Shown here piece by piece: positions 4,844 to 12,751 of a stretch of 28,338 nt of DNA (position 1 is the stretch's first letter; every line of letters begins with the position of its first letter). Below the pieces are notes generated by a model. The model had not been told where the DNA came from, searched no databases, and worked only from the letters and a program-made list of their open reading frames with translations. The stretch is taken from positions 1-28,338 of the IMG/VR virus record IMGVR_UViG_3300025896_000151; one strand, given 5' to 3'. The position numbers and the translations under genes were made by a program. This stretch comes from a virus.

Positions 4844-6514
4844 TTACCAAGTGGCGATGGCGACCCGCTTCCAAGTGTTGGTCGCGGTGCAAATATAAAT
4901 GTAGTTAGCATCCCATGACATCGTGCCGACGGTGCCCGCTGCCGTGGCGCTGGCTGGCGTGGCGCTGAGGGTGTGGATGACCGTGCCTCCCACCGTCACC
5001 GCGCCCCCCACATTCATCGCCCCGCCCACGCCCACGCCACCAGTCACGACGAGTGCGCCGTTGGTGGTGAGGGTGGAGGGGGTGGTGGAGGCTAGGGACA
5101 GATTGCCGGTATTGCCGAGGGTTGCCCACACGTCGCCGTTGGTCTTGAACTGCATCGCATTGGTTGAATGCGTGTAGATGATAGCGCCTGATGCTCCACC
5201 GCTGTCGGTGAACTGAATGTTTTGTGAGGTGGTGGTTCCGCTAGTCACGAAATCCAAGAAAGCGGCGCTTGTGCCGGTCGAAATGCTCGCGACGCCGCCC
5301 ACGGTCAGCGTCCCACCCGCATTGATATTCCCCCCACCAATCGCCACGTTGGTTGCGGCGGTGCCGTTGCCGACTGTGAGTGCGCCTACGGTGCTGGAGG
5401 AGGCGGAGGTGGTTGAGTTGAGGTCAATGTCTCCCGTCGTAACCGCAATGGTGAGTCCCTTTGCGGCAGCGTTAAAGAGCCGCGTGATAACGGAAGACCT
5501 AGCTTGCAGCGTCAGCGTCGTGGCGGAGTCCGCTATGAGGTAGCCGGGGGTTGTTCCTGCATAGTAGGGAGCAATGATACCGCCAGCCGCGTCGTTTACG
5601 CTGATTGCCACATTGCCGAAAGCTACCGGCGTGAATGATGCCCCGGCAGTGATCGCGCCCCCTACATTCATCGCCCCGCTCACGCCCACGCCGCCGCCAA
5701 CGATCAACGCGCCGGACGTGGTGTTCGTGGAGGCAGTGGTGATCGCAGATAGATTGAGCGATGCCGTTGCCGCCGATGTGCCTGTGAGCCTTAGCGGAAC
5801 ATAGCCGTCTGTTGCGTTTGTGATTCGGAACTCTCCGGTCGCCGCGCCGAAGGAGCTGATTTCATACTGCCTGCCTCCGGTTCCCGTGTTGCGCAGCGTG
5901 ATCTCGGGCCGGTCGCCTGAATTGGCGTTAGTAATTTCGATGCCGTAAAGACCGCGATTTCCACCGGAAGCGATGTAAACCGTGCTTTCAAGCCCCGTGA
6001 TTTGAACCGCGCGATTGAAGGTCGCGATTCCACTCCCCTGCCCCAGCACCAGACTCGCGCCCGTGCTGCCGCCGGTGAGGGTGAGGTCGGTGGTCGTCGG
6101 GCCGGTGACGCTCGTCGCAGTAGCGGCGCCGAGGATGGGGGTGGTGAGGGTGGGGCTGGTGAGGGTTTTGTTGGTAAGCGTTTCCGAGCCGGCGAGGGTC
6201 GCCAGGGTGCCGGTCGTCGGGAGGGTGACGGTGGTGTTGCCGCTGAGGGAGACGCCGAGATTGTAGGCGCCCACGGTCGTGACGTTGCCGCCGAGGGTGA
6301 TCGTTTTGCCGGTGTTCGCCACGCCGGTGCCGCCGCTCGCGCCGAGGAGGGTGCCGGTGGCGTTGCCGAGGGGCGTGACGAGGTTTGTCGGGCGGAAGAG
6401 GGCGCCGGTGGTGGGGTCGGCCAGGACGGGGGCCGGCTGGGCGGCGAGATGGCCGATGGGCGATTGGCAAAGGCCGATTGCGGCCACCAAAAGAAGGAGA
6501 CGGGGGAGGTTCAT
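4844..6514 (-). CDS. Fibre-like repetitive beta protein with N-terminal signal peptide (556 aa)
   Basis: Gly/Thr/Ala/Val-rich low-complexity beta repeats run through the whole protein. LTNKTLTSPTLTTP occurs at about 113-126, and a repeated TT(S/N)GALxVxGGVGVxGAMNVGG unit at about 255-277 and 493-515, with a looser copy at about 374-407. The C-terminal end (SWDANYIYICTATNTWKRVA) is of a type common at the ends of phage tail-fibre and appendage proteins. Unusually, it begins with a hydrophobic leader (MNLPRLLLLVAAIGLCQSPI...AA-QP) that looks like a Sec signal. It is probably a receptor-binding fibre or tip appendage, or else a secreted adhesin. Confidence 0.65.
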   Translation of the reverse strand: MNLPRLLLLVAAIGLCQSPIGHLAAQPAPVLADPTTGALFRPTNLVTPLGNATGTLLGASGGTGVANTGKTITLGGNVTTVGAYNLGVSLSGNTTVTLPTTGTLATLAGSETLTNKTLTSPTLTTPILGAATATSVTGPTTTDLTLTGGSTGASLVLGQGSGIATFNRAVQITGLESTVYIASGGNRGLYGIEITNANSGDRPEITLRNTGTGGRQYEISSFGAATGEFRITNATDGYVPLRLTGTSAATASLNLSAITTASTNTTSGALIVGGGVGVSGAMNVGGAITAGASFTPVAFGNVAISVNDAAGGIIAPYYAGTTPGYLIADSATTLTLQARSSVITRLFNAAAKGLTIAVTTGDIDLNSTTSASSSTVGALTVGNGTAATNVAIGGGNINAGGTLTVGGVASISTGTSAAFLDFVTSGTTTSQNIQFTDSGGASGAIIYTHSTNAMQFKTNGDVWATLGNTGNLSLASTTPSTLTTNGALVVTGGVGVGGAMNVGGAVTVGGTVIHTLSATPASATAAGTVGTMSWDANYIYICTATNTWKRVAIATW

Positions 6515-6523
6515 GGTGCTGTC

Positions 6524-7321
6524 TTAGCCTTGCCAATACACGGCGTTGGTCGTGGCGTGGTAGTTCGTGGGGCGGATTTTGAGGGCGCTGAGGTCTGTGG
6601 CGCTGGTCGTGCCGGCGAGGAGACGCCAGGTGCGGAAGATGGGGGTGGCGCCGCCGTCGCTGGTGATCACGATGCTGCCGACGGGGAAGGTGGCGGTGCC
6701 GGCTTCTTGGCCGTCGAGGGTGGTGGCTCCGCCGCCGGTGAGGCTGGTGACGCCGCTGAGGTTGATCACGTAGCCGGCGCGCGCGGCGGTGGTGGTGACG
6801 TAGCTGGGAGGGGTGGTGTCTTGATCTGTGCCGCTGAAGACGGGGGCGGCGATTTGGATCGGGAGGAGGCAGCGGGTTTCGGTGACGCCGCTCGTGGTGC
6901 TGCGGATCTGGAGGGTGAAGGGCGCGGGGCGGGCCATGCGGCCGCGGTTGCAGGCGGCGGCGAGGGCGGTGGTGTTGAGCGCGAGGGTGGCGAGGCGGGT
7001 GTTGCCGCTGATGGTCGAACTAAGGGTGGAGGCGTAGAGGGTGCCGCCGTTGGGGTCGGGGTCGCCCACCGCGATGGCGAGGGTGGTCGAGGCGTCGGTG
7101 ACCCAGGAGGAGTAGGTGCCGGCGGTGTCGTCGATCGAGGACAGCGTGAGGGGTTCGCCGGTGTCGCCTTGGGTGAGGGTTTCGAGTTTGCCGCAGATGC
7201 GGCTGATGGCGTAGGCGTTGGCCTCGGTAGCGGGGTCGTCGAGGGCGGCGAGGAGGAGCTTGGCGTCGGCCCAGGTGGTGGCGGCGACGTCGAGGTAGCC
7301 TTTAACGAGGTAGATGGTCAT
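6524..7321 (-). CDS. Putative virion protein, tail-tip/baseplate region (265 aa)
   Basis: The N-terminal 50 residues are helical (LVKGYLDVAATTWADAKLLL). The rest is Thr/Ser/Gly-rich beta sequence, ending with a strand-rich domain (GSIVITSDGGATPIFRTW). It lies between the fibre-like gene and a repeat copy, within the tail-tip block, and its stop is 10 bp from the fibre start. Composition and position suggest a structural appendage or a carrier for the adjoining fibre. No named family recognised. Confidence 0.55.
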   Translation of the reverse strand: MTIYLVKGYLDVAATTWADAKLLLAALDDPATEANAYAISRICGKLETLTQGDTGEPLTLSSIDDTAGTYSSWVTDASTTLAIAVGDPDPNGGTLYASTLSSTISGNTRLATLALNTTALAAACNRGRMARPAPFTLQIRSTTSGVTETRCLLPIQIAAPVFSGTDQDTTPPSYVTTTAARAGYVINLSGVTSLTGGGATTLDGQEAGTATFPVGSIVITSDGGATPIFRTWRLLAGTTSATDLSALKIRPTNYHATTNAVYWQG

Positions 7322-7389
7322 GTGCGCAGGGAGACCGGGGAGGGGTCACTCGTGCGCGGGGTGTCAATACGGGGGATGGCTCGGACGTT

Positions 7390-7467
7390 TTGACCACGGA
7401 TGGCACGGATCTAACGGATAAAGGCAGGGGGATTGCATCCGTGTGATCCGTGTAATTCGTGGTGGTT
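7390..7467 (-). repeat. REP-like palindrome, copy R1
   Basis: Outer arms ACCACGGAT (7393-7401) and ATTCGTGGT (7455-7463), with inner CACGGAT and ATCCGTG arms around a GGCAGGGGGATTG centre. It lies 6 bp past the stop of the 7474-7833 gene. Given the strand of the transcript it follows. Confidence 0.85.
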
Positions 7468-7473
7468 TGCAAT

Positions 7474-7833
7474 TCAGAGTTTGGGGACGAGGCGGTTGAG
7501 TGCTTCGCGGCGTTGGGCGCAGGGTTGGCAGCCGACGAGGTGGGTGCCGAAGAGGGCATCGCTTGCGCGGGCGATGGGATCGGCGAGGGTGGCGACGAGG
7601 TCGCCGAGGCCGCGGGGGGGGGCGGGCTCGGGGGCGGGCGGCGGGGGGGCGGCCTTGAAGTCGGGGTGCGGCCTCGGGATGGGTTTGAATTTTACCGAGA
7701 GATGAGCGAAGCACTCAGAGGGCAGTAGGACTGCGGTGGCGGTGATGATCGCGCATTGACGGGCCTCGTGCTCAAAAGCGGGGTCGAAGCGTGCACAGAG
7801 GTCGGCGAAGCGAGTGGGGGTGAGCGTGATCAT
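7474..7833 (-). CDS. Conserved-type small phage protein with CxxC tail motif (119 aa)
   Basis: The start at ATG 7833 (MITLTPTRFADL) overlaps the stop of the upstream Ig-like gene by 4 bp (ATGA), which fixes the choice. A helical N-terminal half, which includes Cys residues, is followed by a Pro-rich linker (PPPPAPEPAPP). The end has a C-x-x-C-x-x-R-R-E-A-L-N-R-L motif (CQPCAQRREALNRLVPKL). Such CxxC-(K/R)RxEALN tails occur in small proteins encoded near phage tail genes. Function unknown. Confidence 0.6.
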   Translation of the reverse strand: MITLTPTRFADLCARFDPAFEHEARQCAIITATAVLLPSECFAHLSVKFKPIPRPHPDFKAAPPPPAPEPAPPRGLGDLVATLADPIARASDALFGTHLVGCQPCAQRREALNRLVPKL

Positions 7834-8711
7834 GCACAAGTAATGCCGACTAACCAAAAGGTGCCGCTGCCGCCGGTGCAATTGGGGACGATCACCACGC
7901 GGCAGGAGGTGGTGCCCGATGGGATCGAGACCGTGGGCGTGACGTGAGTGCCAATACAGCCGGAATCGTAGACGAGCGATCCGTTGGCGTAGATGAGCAA
8001 TTGGTCCTCGAAGATGTAGGCATCATAATCGACGTAGATATTGCGCGTGCTGGTGAATTCGCCGGTGACGTTGAAGGTGTTATCATAGCCAGCAGCGCCG
8101 CCAGAGATGATGAGATTGCAAAAAATCGAGGCAACAGTGATGACGAGGGTGTTGCGCGCGTAGCAGGTCGAGGTATCGTAGGCGGTGACGGTGATGTAGG
8201 AGGTGCCCGCGGCGGTGGGCGTGCCGCTGATGACGCCGGTGCTGGAATTATAGCTGAGGCCGGAGGGGAGGCCGGTGGCGAGGTAGGAGATGGGCGAGCC
8301 GCTCGAGGTGATCGTGTAGGAGAAGGAAGAGCCGACGGTGCCGCTGGCGGTAAGGCTCGAGGTGATCGTGGGGGACTGGGCGAGCGTGAGGACGAAATTG
8401 CAGGTGGAGGAGCCGCAGCCGTTGGCAGCGGTGATGGCGATGTTGTAATTGCCAGACCCAGCGGAGGGCACGGTGCCGCTGATGAAACCGGTGCTGGAGT
8501 TGATCGAGAGGCCGTCGAAGGCGCTCATGGACCAGGTGGCGCCGGTGAGGAATTGGCCGGAGGAATAGGCCAACCACGAGCCGAAGCTGCCGACGCACCC
8601 GCTGCCCGAGCCGCACGCGGTGAGATTGGGCGCGGCGCCGGCGCAGGGGTTGGGGGCGGCGCAGTTTTGGCAATTGGCACAGCCGCCGAGGCCTGGGATC
8701 ACGCCGTCCAT
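7830..8711 (-). CDS. Cysteine-rich putative Ig-domain (He_PIG) virion protein (293 aa)
   Basis: A Cys-rich N-terminus (residues 11-40, CANCQNCAAPNPC and onward) is followed by two Ig-like units. Each carries the He_PIG signature GLSxNSSTGxISGTxPxAG (about 67-86 and 151-169). A C-terminal beta domain (about 195-293) holds four further cysteines. He_PIG units are beta-sandwich spacers common in surface and phage adhesion proteins. The protein lies in the tail-tip block and could bind the cell surface. The high cysteine count is odd for a virion protein assembled in the cytoplasm. Confidence 0.7.
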   Translation of the reverse strand: MDGVIPGLGGCANCQNCAAPNPCAGAAPNLTACGSGSGCVGSFGSWLAYSSGQFLTGATWSMSAFDGLSINSSTGFISGTVPSAGSGNYNIAITAANGCGSSTCNFVLTLAQSPTITSSLTASGTVGSSFSYTITSSGSPISYLATGLPSGLSYNSSTGVISGTPTAAGTSYITVTAYDTSTCYARNTLVITVASIFCNLIISGGAAGYDNTFNVTGEFTSTRNIYVDYDAYIFEDQLLIYANGSLVYDSGCIGTHVTPTVSIPSGTTSCRVVIVPNCTGGSGTFWLVGITCA

Positions 8712-8714
8712 AAA

Positions 8715-9056
8715 TCAGGTGCGGAGAATGGTGATGGTCGTATTGCTGCCGGCGGAGCAATACAGCACGTTTTGCCGGCTCATGCCGGTGGTGAGGTTTT
8801 GGAGGGTGGTCACGTTGCTCGTGAGGCCGGTGGTGGTGTTTTTCAGGGCGGAGATGTTGGCCAGGATGCCGGTGAGGTCGACGTTGCCGCTGGAGGTGCC
8901 GCCGCCGATGATCTTCATATTGCGCTCTGCCACCACGACGGTGATGCCGTTTTGACCGGTGGTGGCTTCGAGGAGGTCAATCAATTCGTTGTGCTTCGCC
9001 GCGAAGCTGGCGAACGCGAGGGGGCAATCCGTGATGCGGAGGCGGTCGAGACTCAT
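8715..9056 (-). CDS. Small structural tail-tip protein (113 aa)
   Basis: It begins MSLDRLRITDCPLAFASFAA and continues with a helix (KHNELIDLLEATTGQNGITV), a beginning I associate with small phage appendage proteins. The middle is Gly/Ser-rich. The C-terminal half is a Thr/Asn/Leu-rich predicted trimeric coiled coil (LTGILANISALKNTTTGLTS). It is packed 3 bp from both neighbours in the late operon. Probably a short fibre or stalk component. Exact role unknown. Confidence 0.6.
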   Translation of the reverse strand: MSLDRLRITDCPLAFASFAAKHNELIDLLEATTGQNGITVVVAERNMKIIGGGTSSGNVDLTGILANISALKNTTTGLTSNVTTLQNLTTGMSRQNVLYCSAGSNTTITILRT

Positions 9057-9059
9057 GGA

Positions 9060-9965
9060 TCAGGTGGCGCGCACGAGGCGCACGGTGCGTTCGTAGATGT
9101 TGCCGAGGTAGCGGCGGCGTTCGCTGGGGAGGGCGACGAGGAAGGAGCCGGCGGCGACCATGCTTTCGTAATTCGCGGCGGTGGGGAGGGTGCCGGTGCT
9201 GAGGGTGGTGACTTCGAGGCCGGAGGCGCCGAGGGAGACCGAGACGGGGGAGAAAGCGGGGATCTGGGGGAGGTCGGTGTCCTGCGCCGCTTCGGAGCTG
9301 AGGGCGTAATCGTGCACGACGAAGGAGTCGACCGAGTAGGCGGTGGGTGTGCCGCGGCCGCGGTTGCCTTTGCGCACGGTGCCGGTGACGGAAGTGAAGA
9401 CGTTTTGACCAGGGAGGATATTGGAGACGGTGACGCTGGAGCCCGAAGAGGCGGCGACGGCGCTCGTGGTGAAGGTGAGTTGGTAATTCTGCGCGGAGCG
9501 GACGTAGTTCAGATTCAGGTAGATTTGATCGGCGGAGGAGATGCCGGTGGCGGTGGTGGTGAGGACGTAGTTGGCGGCTGAGGCGGCGATGGCGGTGACG
9601 GCGAAGGAATTGCCAAAGGTGGTGGCGGCGGTGAAGGCGGGGAAGCTGTAGGCATAGGTGCCGCCGGGCTCGGTCCACGAGGCGGGGACGGTGGCCCAGA
9701 GGCGAGTGAAGGATTGGAGGCCGCCGCGTTCATCGGTGAAATCGGTATCGTCGAGGAAGTAGGCGGTGGCGCTGCCGTAGGTGAGGGTGGTGTTGGCGGC
9801 GGGGCGGCTGTAGGAGGTGCGGTAGATTTTGAAGCGGGCGCGGATCAGGAGGTGGGTGGGCTCGCTGGCGCCGAGGGGATACTCGACGGTGTAGTCGCCG
9901 TCTTGGGTGGCGGTGGTGAAGGCGGGTTGGCCGGAGCCGAGTTTCTCGTAGATGGCGGAGGGCAT
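9060..9965 (-). CDS. Putative tail-tip/distal tail protein (301 aa)
   Basis: Beta-rich, Thr/Ser-heavy sequence in several segments. The N-terminus (GDYTVEYPLGASEPTHLLIR) suggests a beta-barrel. The C-terminal 60 residues are more charged (SFLVALPSERRRYLGNIYER). It directly follows the tape-measure gene in transcription order (9-bp gap), the place where siphophages encode the distal tail protein or a tip component. No motif is recognised, so the assignment rests on gene order. Confidence 0.5.
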   Translation of the reverse strand: MPSAIYEKLGSGQPAFTTATQDGDYTVEYPLGASEPTHLLIRARFKIYRTSYSRPAANTTLTYGSATAYFLDDTDFTDERGGLQSFTRLWATVPASWTEPGGTYAYSFPAFTAATTFGNSFAVTAIAASAANYVLTTTATGISSADQIYLNLNYVRSAQNYQLTFTTSAVAASSGSSVTVSNILPGQNVFTSVTGTVRKGNRGRGTPTAYSVDSFVVHDYALSSEAAQDTDLPQIPAFSPVSVSLGASGLEVTTLSTGTLPTAANYESMVAAGSFLVALPSERRRYLGNIYERTVRLVRAT

Positions 9966-9974
9966 GGGGAGAGA

Positions 9975-11288
9975 TCAGGGTTTGCCGGGTTTGGCGGGGG
10001 CGAGGTTTTTAGAGATGTCGGTGAGGGTCTTGTTCGCGGAAACGAGTTCGGATTTGAGGCCCATGGCATCGTCGCGGGCGACGGCGGAGGTGGAGGTAGC
10101 GACTTTGCCGCCGACGGTTTTGAAATCGCGGTTGGCGGCGGCGGTGAGGCTGGCGACGTAGGCGGGGGAGGCGCCGGAGCGGATGGCGGCATCGGCGCGG
10201 GCGGCGAAGCCGGCGCCGCGATCGGCGAGGCGTTCGCGTTCGGAGCGGCGGCCGACGGTGCCGCCGGCGAGGGTTTGGCCGACGGCGGAAAGGGTGGCGG
10301 AGCGTTGTTCGCGGGCTTGTTTGTCGAGAAGGAGGAGTTGCGCGCGGACGGCGTTTTGCTCGTTGCGGTTGGTGGTGGCTTCGGGGGACAAGCGTTTGTT
10401 TTTGGTGACCAGGACGTCGTATTCGCGGCGGAGGGCGGTGAGTTTGGCGAGGGCTTGGGCGCGTTCGCCGGCGTCTTTTAGCTCGAGGGCGGCTTGTTCG
10501 CGTTGGGCGAGGCCGGTGCGTTTGATGCCTTCGACTTGGTCGTTGAGGAGGCGGTTGGCGCGGGCTTCTTCCTGGTTGAGGGTGGCGAGGGCGTTGCGGT
10601 TTTCCTGCAGCACGGAGGGCATGGCGCCGCGGGTTTTCAGGATCTCGTATTCCGTCTCGATGGCTTCGCGGCGGGCTTGGACGATGCGGCCTTGGGCGAA
10701 GTTCTTGGACTCGGCGTCGGCGATTTGTTTGGCGAGGGCGGCTTGGCGCTGGAGGTCGCCGGTGCGGCGGGAGTCGGCGAGGGCGACCATCTGCGCGGTG
10801 GTGGCCATCTCGGCTTGTTTGAGGATGAGGGCGTCGAGACCGGCTTCGGCTTCTTTGATCGCGGTGCGGGTTTCGGCGTTGATGAATCTCAGGGGGTTGG
10901 CGTTGAGGTCGGCGACGAGTTGGCGCTGGAGGGAGATTTCGGTGTTGAGGTCGTTGACTTGGCGGACTTGGAGTTCGAGTTCGCGGCGGGGGCCGCCGAG
11001 GGCACTGAGCCAGCGGTTGGTGTTGTCGGAGAGGGAGCCGGTGAGGCCGACGAGGGCGCGGGCGCGTTCGGCGGCGGCTTCGAAGGGGGCGACGATCATG
11101 TCGGTGATCGATTGGACGGAGCCGATGCCGATGCCTTGGAAGATGCCTTTGATGGCGTCTTTGAGGCCGAGTTTCTTTTGGATCTGCGCGCCGGCGGTGG
11201 CGGCCACGGATTGCAGGCCGACGAAGGCTTTGCTGAGAGCGGAGGTATCGGCGCCGATTTTGAAGCGGATTTCGGAGGAGGCGGCCAT
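9975..11288 (-). CDS. Tape-measure-like tail protein (437 aa)
   Basis: The N-terminal start, IRFKIGADTSALSKAFVGLQ, is a classic opening for tape-measure proteins. Residues about 44-60 (DAIKGIFQGIGIGSVQS) form an amphipathic segment. A long, almost continuous helical and coiled-coil region follows (about 95-340), rich in Ala, Glu, Gln, Arg and Leu. At 437 residues it predicts a short tail by the usual roughly 0.15 nm per residue rule. Position after the chaperone-position gene and before the tip genes matches siphophage order. Its ATG lies 1 bp from the upstream stop. Confidence 0.75.
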   Translation of the reverse strand: MAASSEIRFKIGADTSALSKAFVGLQSVAATAGAQIQKKLGLKDAIKGIFQGIGIGSVQSITDMIVAPFEAAAERARALVGLTGSLSDNTNRWLSALGGPRRELELQVRQVNDLNTEISLQRQLVADLNANPLRFINAETRTAIKEAEAGLDALILKQAEMATTAQMVALADSRRTGDLQRQAALAKQIADAESKNFAQGRIVQARREAIETEYEILKTRGAMPSVLQENRNALATLNQEEARANRLLNDQVEGIKRTGLAQREQAALELKDAGERAQALAKLTALRREYDVLVTKNKRLSPEATTNRNEQNAVRAQLLLLDKQAREQRSATLSAVGQTLAGGTVGRRSERERLADRGAGFAARADAAIRSGASPAYVASLTAAANRDFKTVGGKVATSTSAVARDDAMGLKSELVSANKTLTDISKNLAPAKPGKP

Positions 11289-11289
11289 G

Positions 11290-12105
11290 TTAGGAGGGGG
11301 AGGGTTCGGAATTTTTGACCACGGATGGCACGGATTGAATGGATGAAGGCACGGGGATTGAATCCGTGTGATCCGTGTGATCCGTGGTGGTTTGGGTCTG
11401 GCGGGCGGCGGCGTTGAGGGTGTTGACGCGGTCCATGCAGCGGTTGCGGAGGGAGTCGATTTCGGTGTAGTGCTTTTCCTCGGACGTGCGGGCGGCGATC
11501 GTGCGCTGATACTGGGCGAGGCGGGGGAGGGGGGTGTGCGCGAGGAGGGCGCCGCTCATGGGGTCGAGGTGGCCGATGTCGCTGGCGACTTGGACGAGGA
11601 GGCCGCTGAGGAAATAGGTGGGGGGTTCGGGGGCGAAGGCGTCGGTGGTGGGGGTGGGGGACTCGGCGGGGGTGGTGTCGGCGCCGGGGAAGTCGGCGAA
11701 CATTTTGGCGACGTAGGCGAGGAGGGCGGTGATTTGGTCGTCGTGGGGGATGCGGGAGATCCGGCGGAGGAAGCGGGTGCGGCGCCAGAGGTTGGCGAGG
11801 GTGGCTTCGTGGGTGTTGAGGGCGGCGAGTTGCCAGAGGAGGGCGGCGGAATCGAGGGGGGTGATCTCGGCGAGGGGGGCGCCGCAGACGTAGGGGTTTT
11901 CGAGGGCGTCGAGGTGGAGGAGGTCGGCGGGGGTCATCTGCCGGAGTTCTTCGCCGCAGACGGTGTGGGTGATCTCGAGGAAGGCTTCGGTGCGGCGTTC
12001 GGTGGTGGCGCGGCGTTGGGCAGCGACTTGGGGGGCGAATTCGCGTTGCCACACTTCCTCGAAGGTCACGGGGGCGAGAGGGGGAGCGGGAGTGGAAGGG
12101 TCCAC
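11290..12105 (-). CDS. Tail-assembly-chaperone-position protein with a repeat-encoded C-terminus (271 aa)
   Basis: Mostly helical (residues 14-130, with WQREFAPQVAAQRRATTERR and LLWQLAALNTHEATLANLWR). It lies between the tail-tube and tape-measure genes, where siphophages encode tail-assembly chaperones; the function is inferred from that position. The start is a GTG at 12105, since no ATG fits. The last 35 or so residues (from about 237, TQTTTDHTDHTDSIPVP and onward) are translated from repeat copy R2, and the frame stops 21 bp beyond it. Either the repeat inserted in frame near the original stop, or it replaced the native C-terminus. I see no slippery site. Confidence 0.55.
   Translation of the reverse strand: MDPSTPAPPLAPVTFEEVWQREFAPQVAAQRRATTERRTEAFLEITHTVCGEELRQMTPADLLHLDALENPYVCGAPLAEITPLDSAALLWQLAALNTHEATLANLWRRTRFLRRISRIPHDDQITALLAYVAKMFADFPGADTTPAESPTPTTDAFAPEPPTYFLSGLLVQVASDIGHLDPMSGALLAHTPLPRLAQYQRTIAARTSEEKHYTEIDSLRNRCMDRVNTLNAAARQTQTTTDHTDHTDSIPVPSSIQSVPSVVKNSEPSPS
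11312..11393 (-). repeat. REP-like palindrome, copy R2, inside a coding sequence
   Basis: Arms ACCACGGAT (11318-11326) and ATCCGTGGT (11380-11388). It lies within the 3' end of the 11290-12105 reading frame and is translated as part of its C-terminal tail. Confidence 0.85.
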
Positions 12106-12142
12106 GAGAGGGGGAGACGGAGAGAGGGGGAGAGGGGGAGAG
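12106..12142. repeat. Purine-only G/A-rich low-complexity tract
   Basis: An uninterrupted GAGAGGGGGAGA-type run, broken only by a C at about 12118, upstream of the chaperone-position gene's GTG start. Similar runs occur at 13261-13295, about 22480-22502 and 17050-17092. Downstream of 12142 is a terminator. Confidence 0.6.
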
Positions 12143-12145
12143 CGG

Positions 12146-12188
12146 AAAAAAGCCCCCGTCCCCGCGACTCATGCGGAAAGCGGGGGCT
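12146..12188 (-). terminator. Rho-independent terminator after the tail-tube gene
   Basis: Stem CGGGGGCT (12181-12188) and AGCCCCCG (12151-12158), with an A-run on the plus strand at 12146-12151 that becomes a U-tract on the minus-strand transcript. It lies 33 bp past the stop of the 12221-12592 gene. A terminator here would raise tail-tube mRNA relative to downstream tail genes. Confidence 0.8.
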
Positions 12189-12220
12189 CGACGGGCCGGT
12201 CTGAAGGTGGAGGCGAGTCG

Positions 12221-12592
12221 TTAGACTTTTTCGCGGAAGGTGATTTCCACGACGTCGAAGTCGCGCTGCTTTTTCGGGAGGCCGATTTCAGTGAAGAAAA
12301 AGGTGTTGGCGTTCGCCCCGGGGCGGAGGCTGCGCGTGAACTCGTCGAAGACGTAGGGGGCGACGACGTTGGCATTCGCAAGCTGGAGGGTGCCGCGGCC
12401 GGTGATCGCTTCGACACCGCCGAGGGAGCCGTTGGGGTTGCCGACGTTGTCTTTGCGCTCGGCGAGCCAGGTGGGGGCCGTCGACATGAAATCATCGGCG
12501 ATGAAGCCGACGCCGTTGGCGACGCCAGAGGAGGGGGTGAGGACGAAGGTGCCCCAGGCGTAGTTGCTGGTGGTGGTGTAGGTGAGGGCCAT
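12221..12592 (-). CDS. Putative major tail (tube) protein (123 aa)
   Basis: Compact beta-rich sequence (MALTYTTTSNYAWGTFVLTP ... FFFTEIGLPKKQRDFDVVEI) with no low complexity. It lies between the tail-terminator-like gene and the chaperone-position gene, and is followed at once by a strong terminator. That arrangement fits a highly expressed tail-tube subunit. At 123 aa it is at the small end for siphophage tube proteins. Assignment is by position and size, since no sequence signature is visible. A TTGACA motif lies at 12659-12654 on this strand, 61 bp upstream of the start. Confidence 0.5.
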   Translation of the reverse strand: MALTYTTTSNYAWGTFVLTPSSGVANGVGFIADDFMSTAPTWLAERKDNVGNPNGSLGGVEAITGRGTLQLANANVVAPYVFDEFTRSLRPGANANTFFFTEIGLPKKQRDFDVVEITFREKV

Positions 12593-12670
12593 GGGAGGGC
12601 GGAAAGCGGGGGGAGGGTGGTGAGTAGGCGGGGGCCTAAAACCTTGGGGCGGGTGTCAAGGGGACGGAGT

Positions 12671-12750
12671 TTTTGACCACGGATGGCACGGATCTAACGG
12701 ATAAAGGCAGGGGATTGTATTCGTGAAATCGGTGTAATCCGTGGTGGTTT
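12671..12750 (-). repeat. REP-like palindrome, copy R3
   Basis: Arms ACCACGGAT (12676-12684) and ATCCGTGGT (12737-12745). It ends 1 bp from the stop codon (12754-12752) of the 12752-13252 gene. Confidence 0.85.
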
Positions 12751-12751
12751 G

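Noticed and set aside
2116-9581. Other long plus-strand open frames opposite the phosphoesterase and tail genes (for example 2116-3267, 6002-7393, 7944-9581)
   Set aside because: They show the same Gly/Glu/Ala/Val-rich antisense composition and are overlapped by supported minus-strand genes. Not genes.
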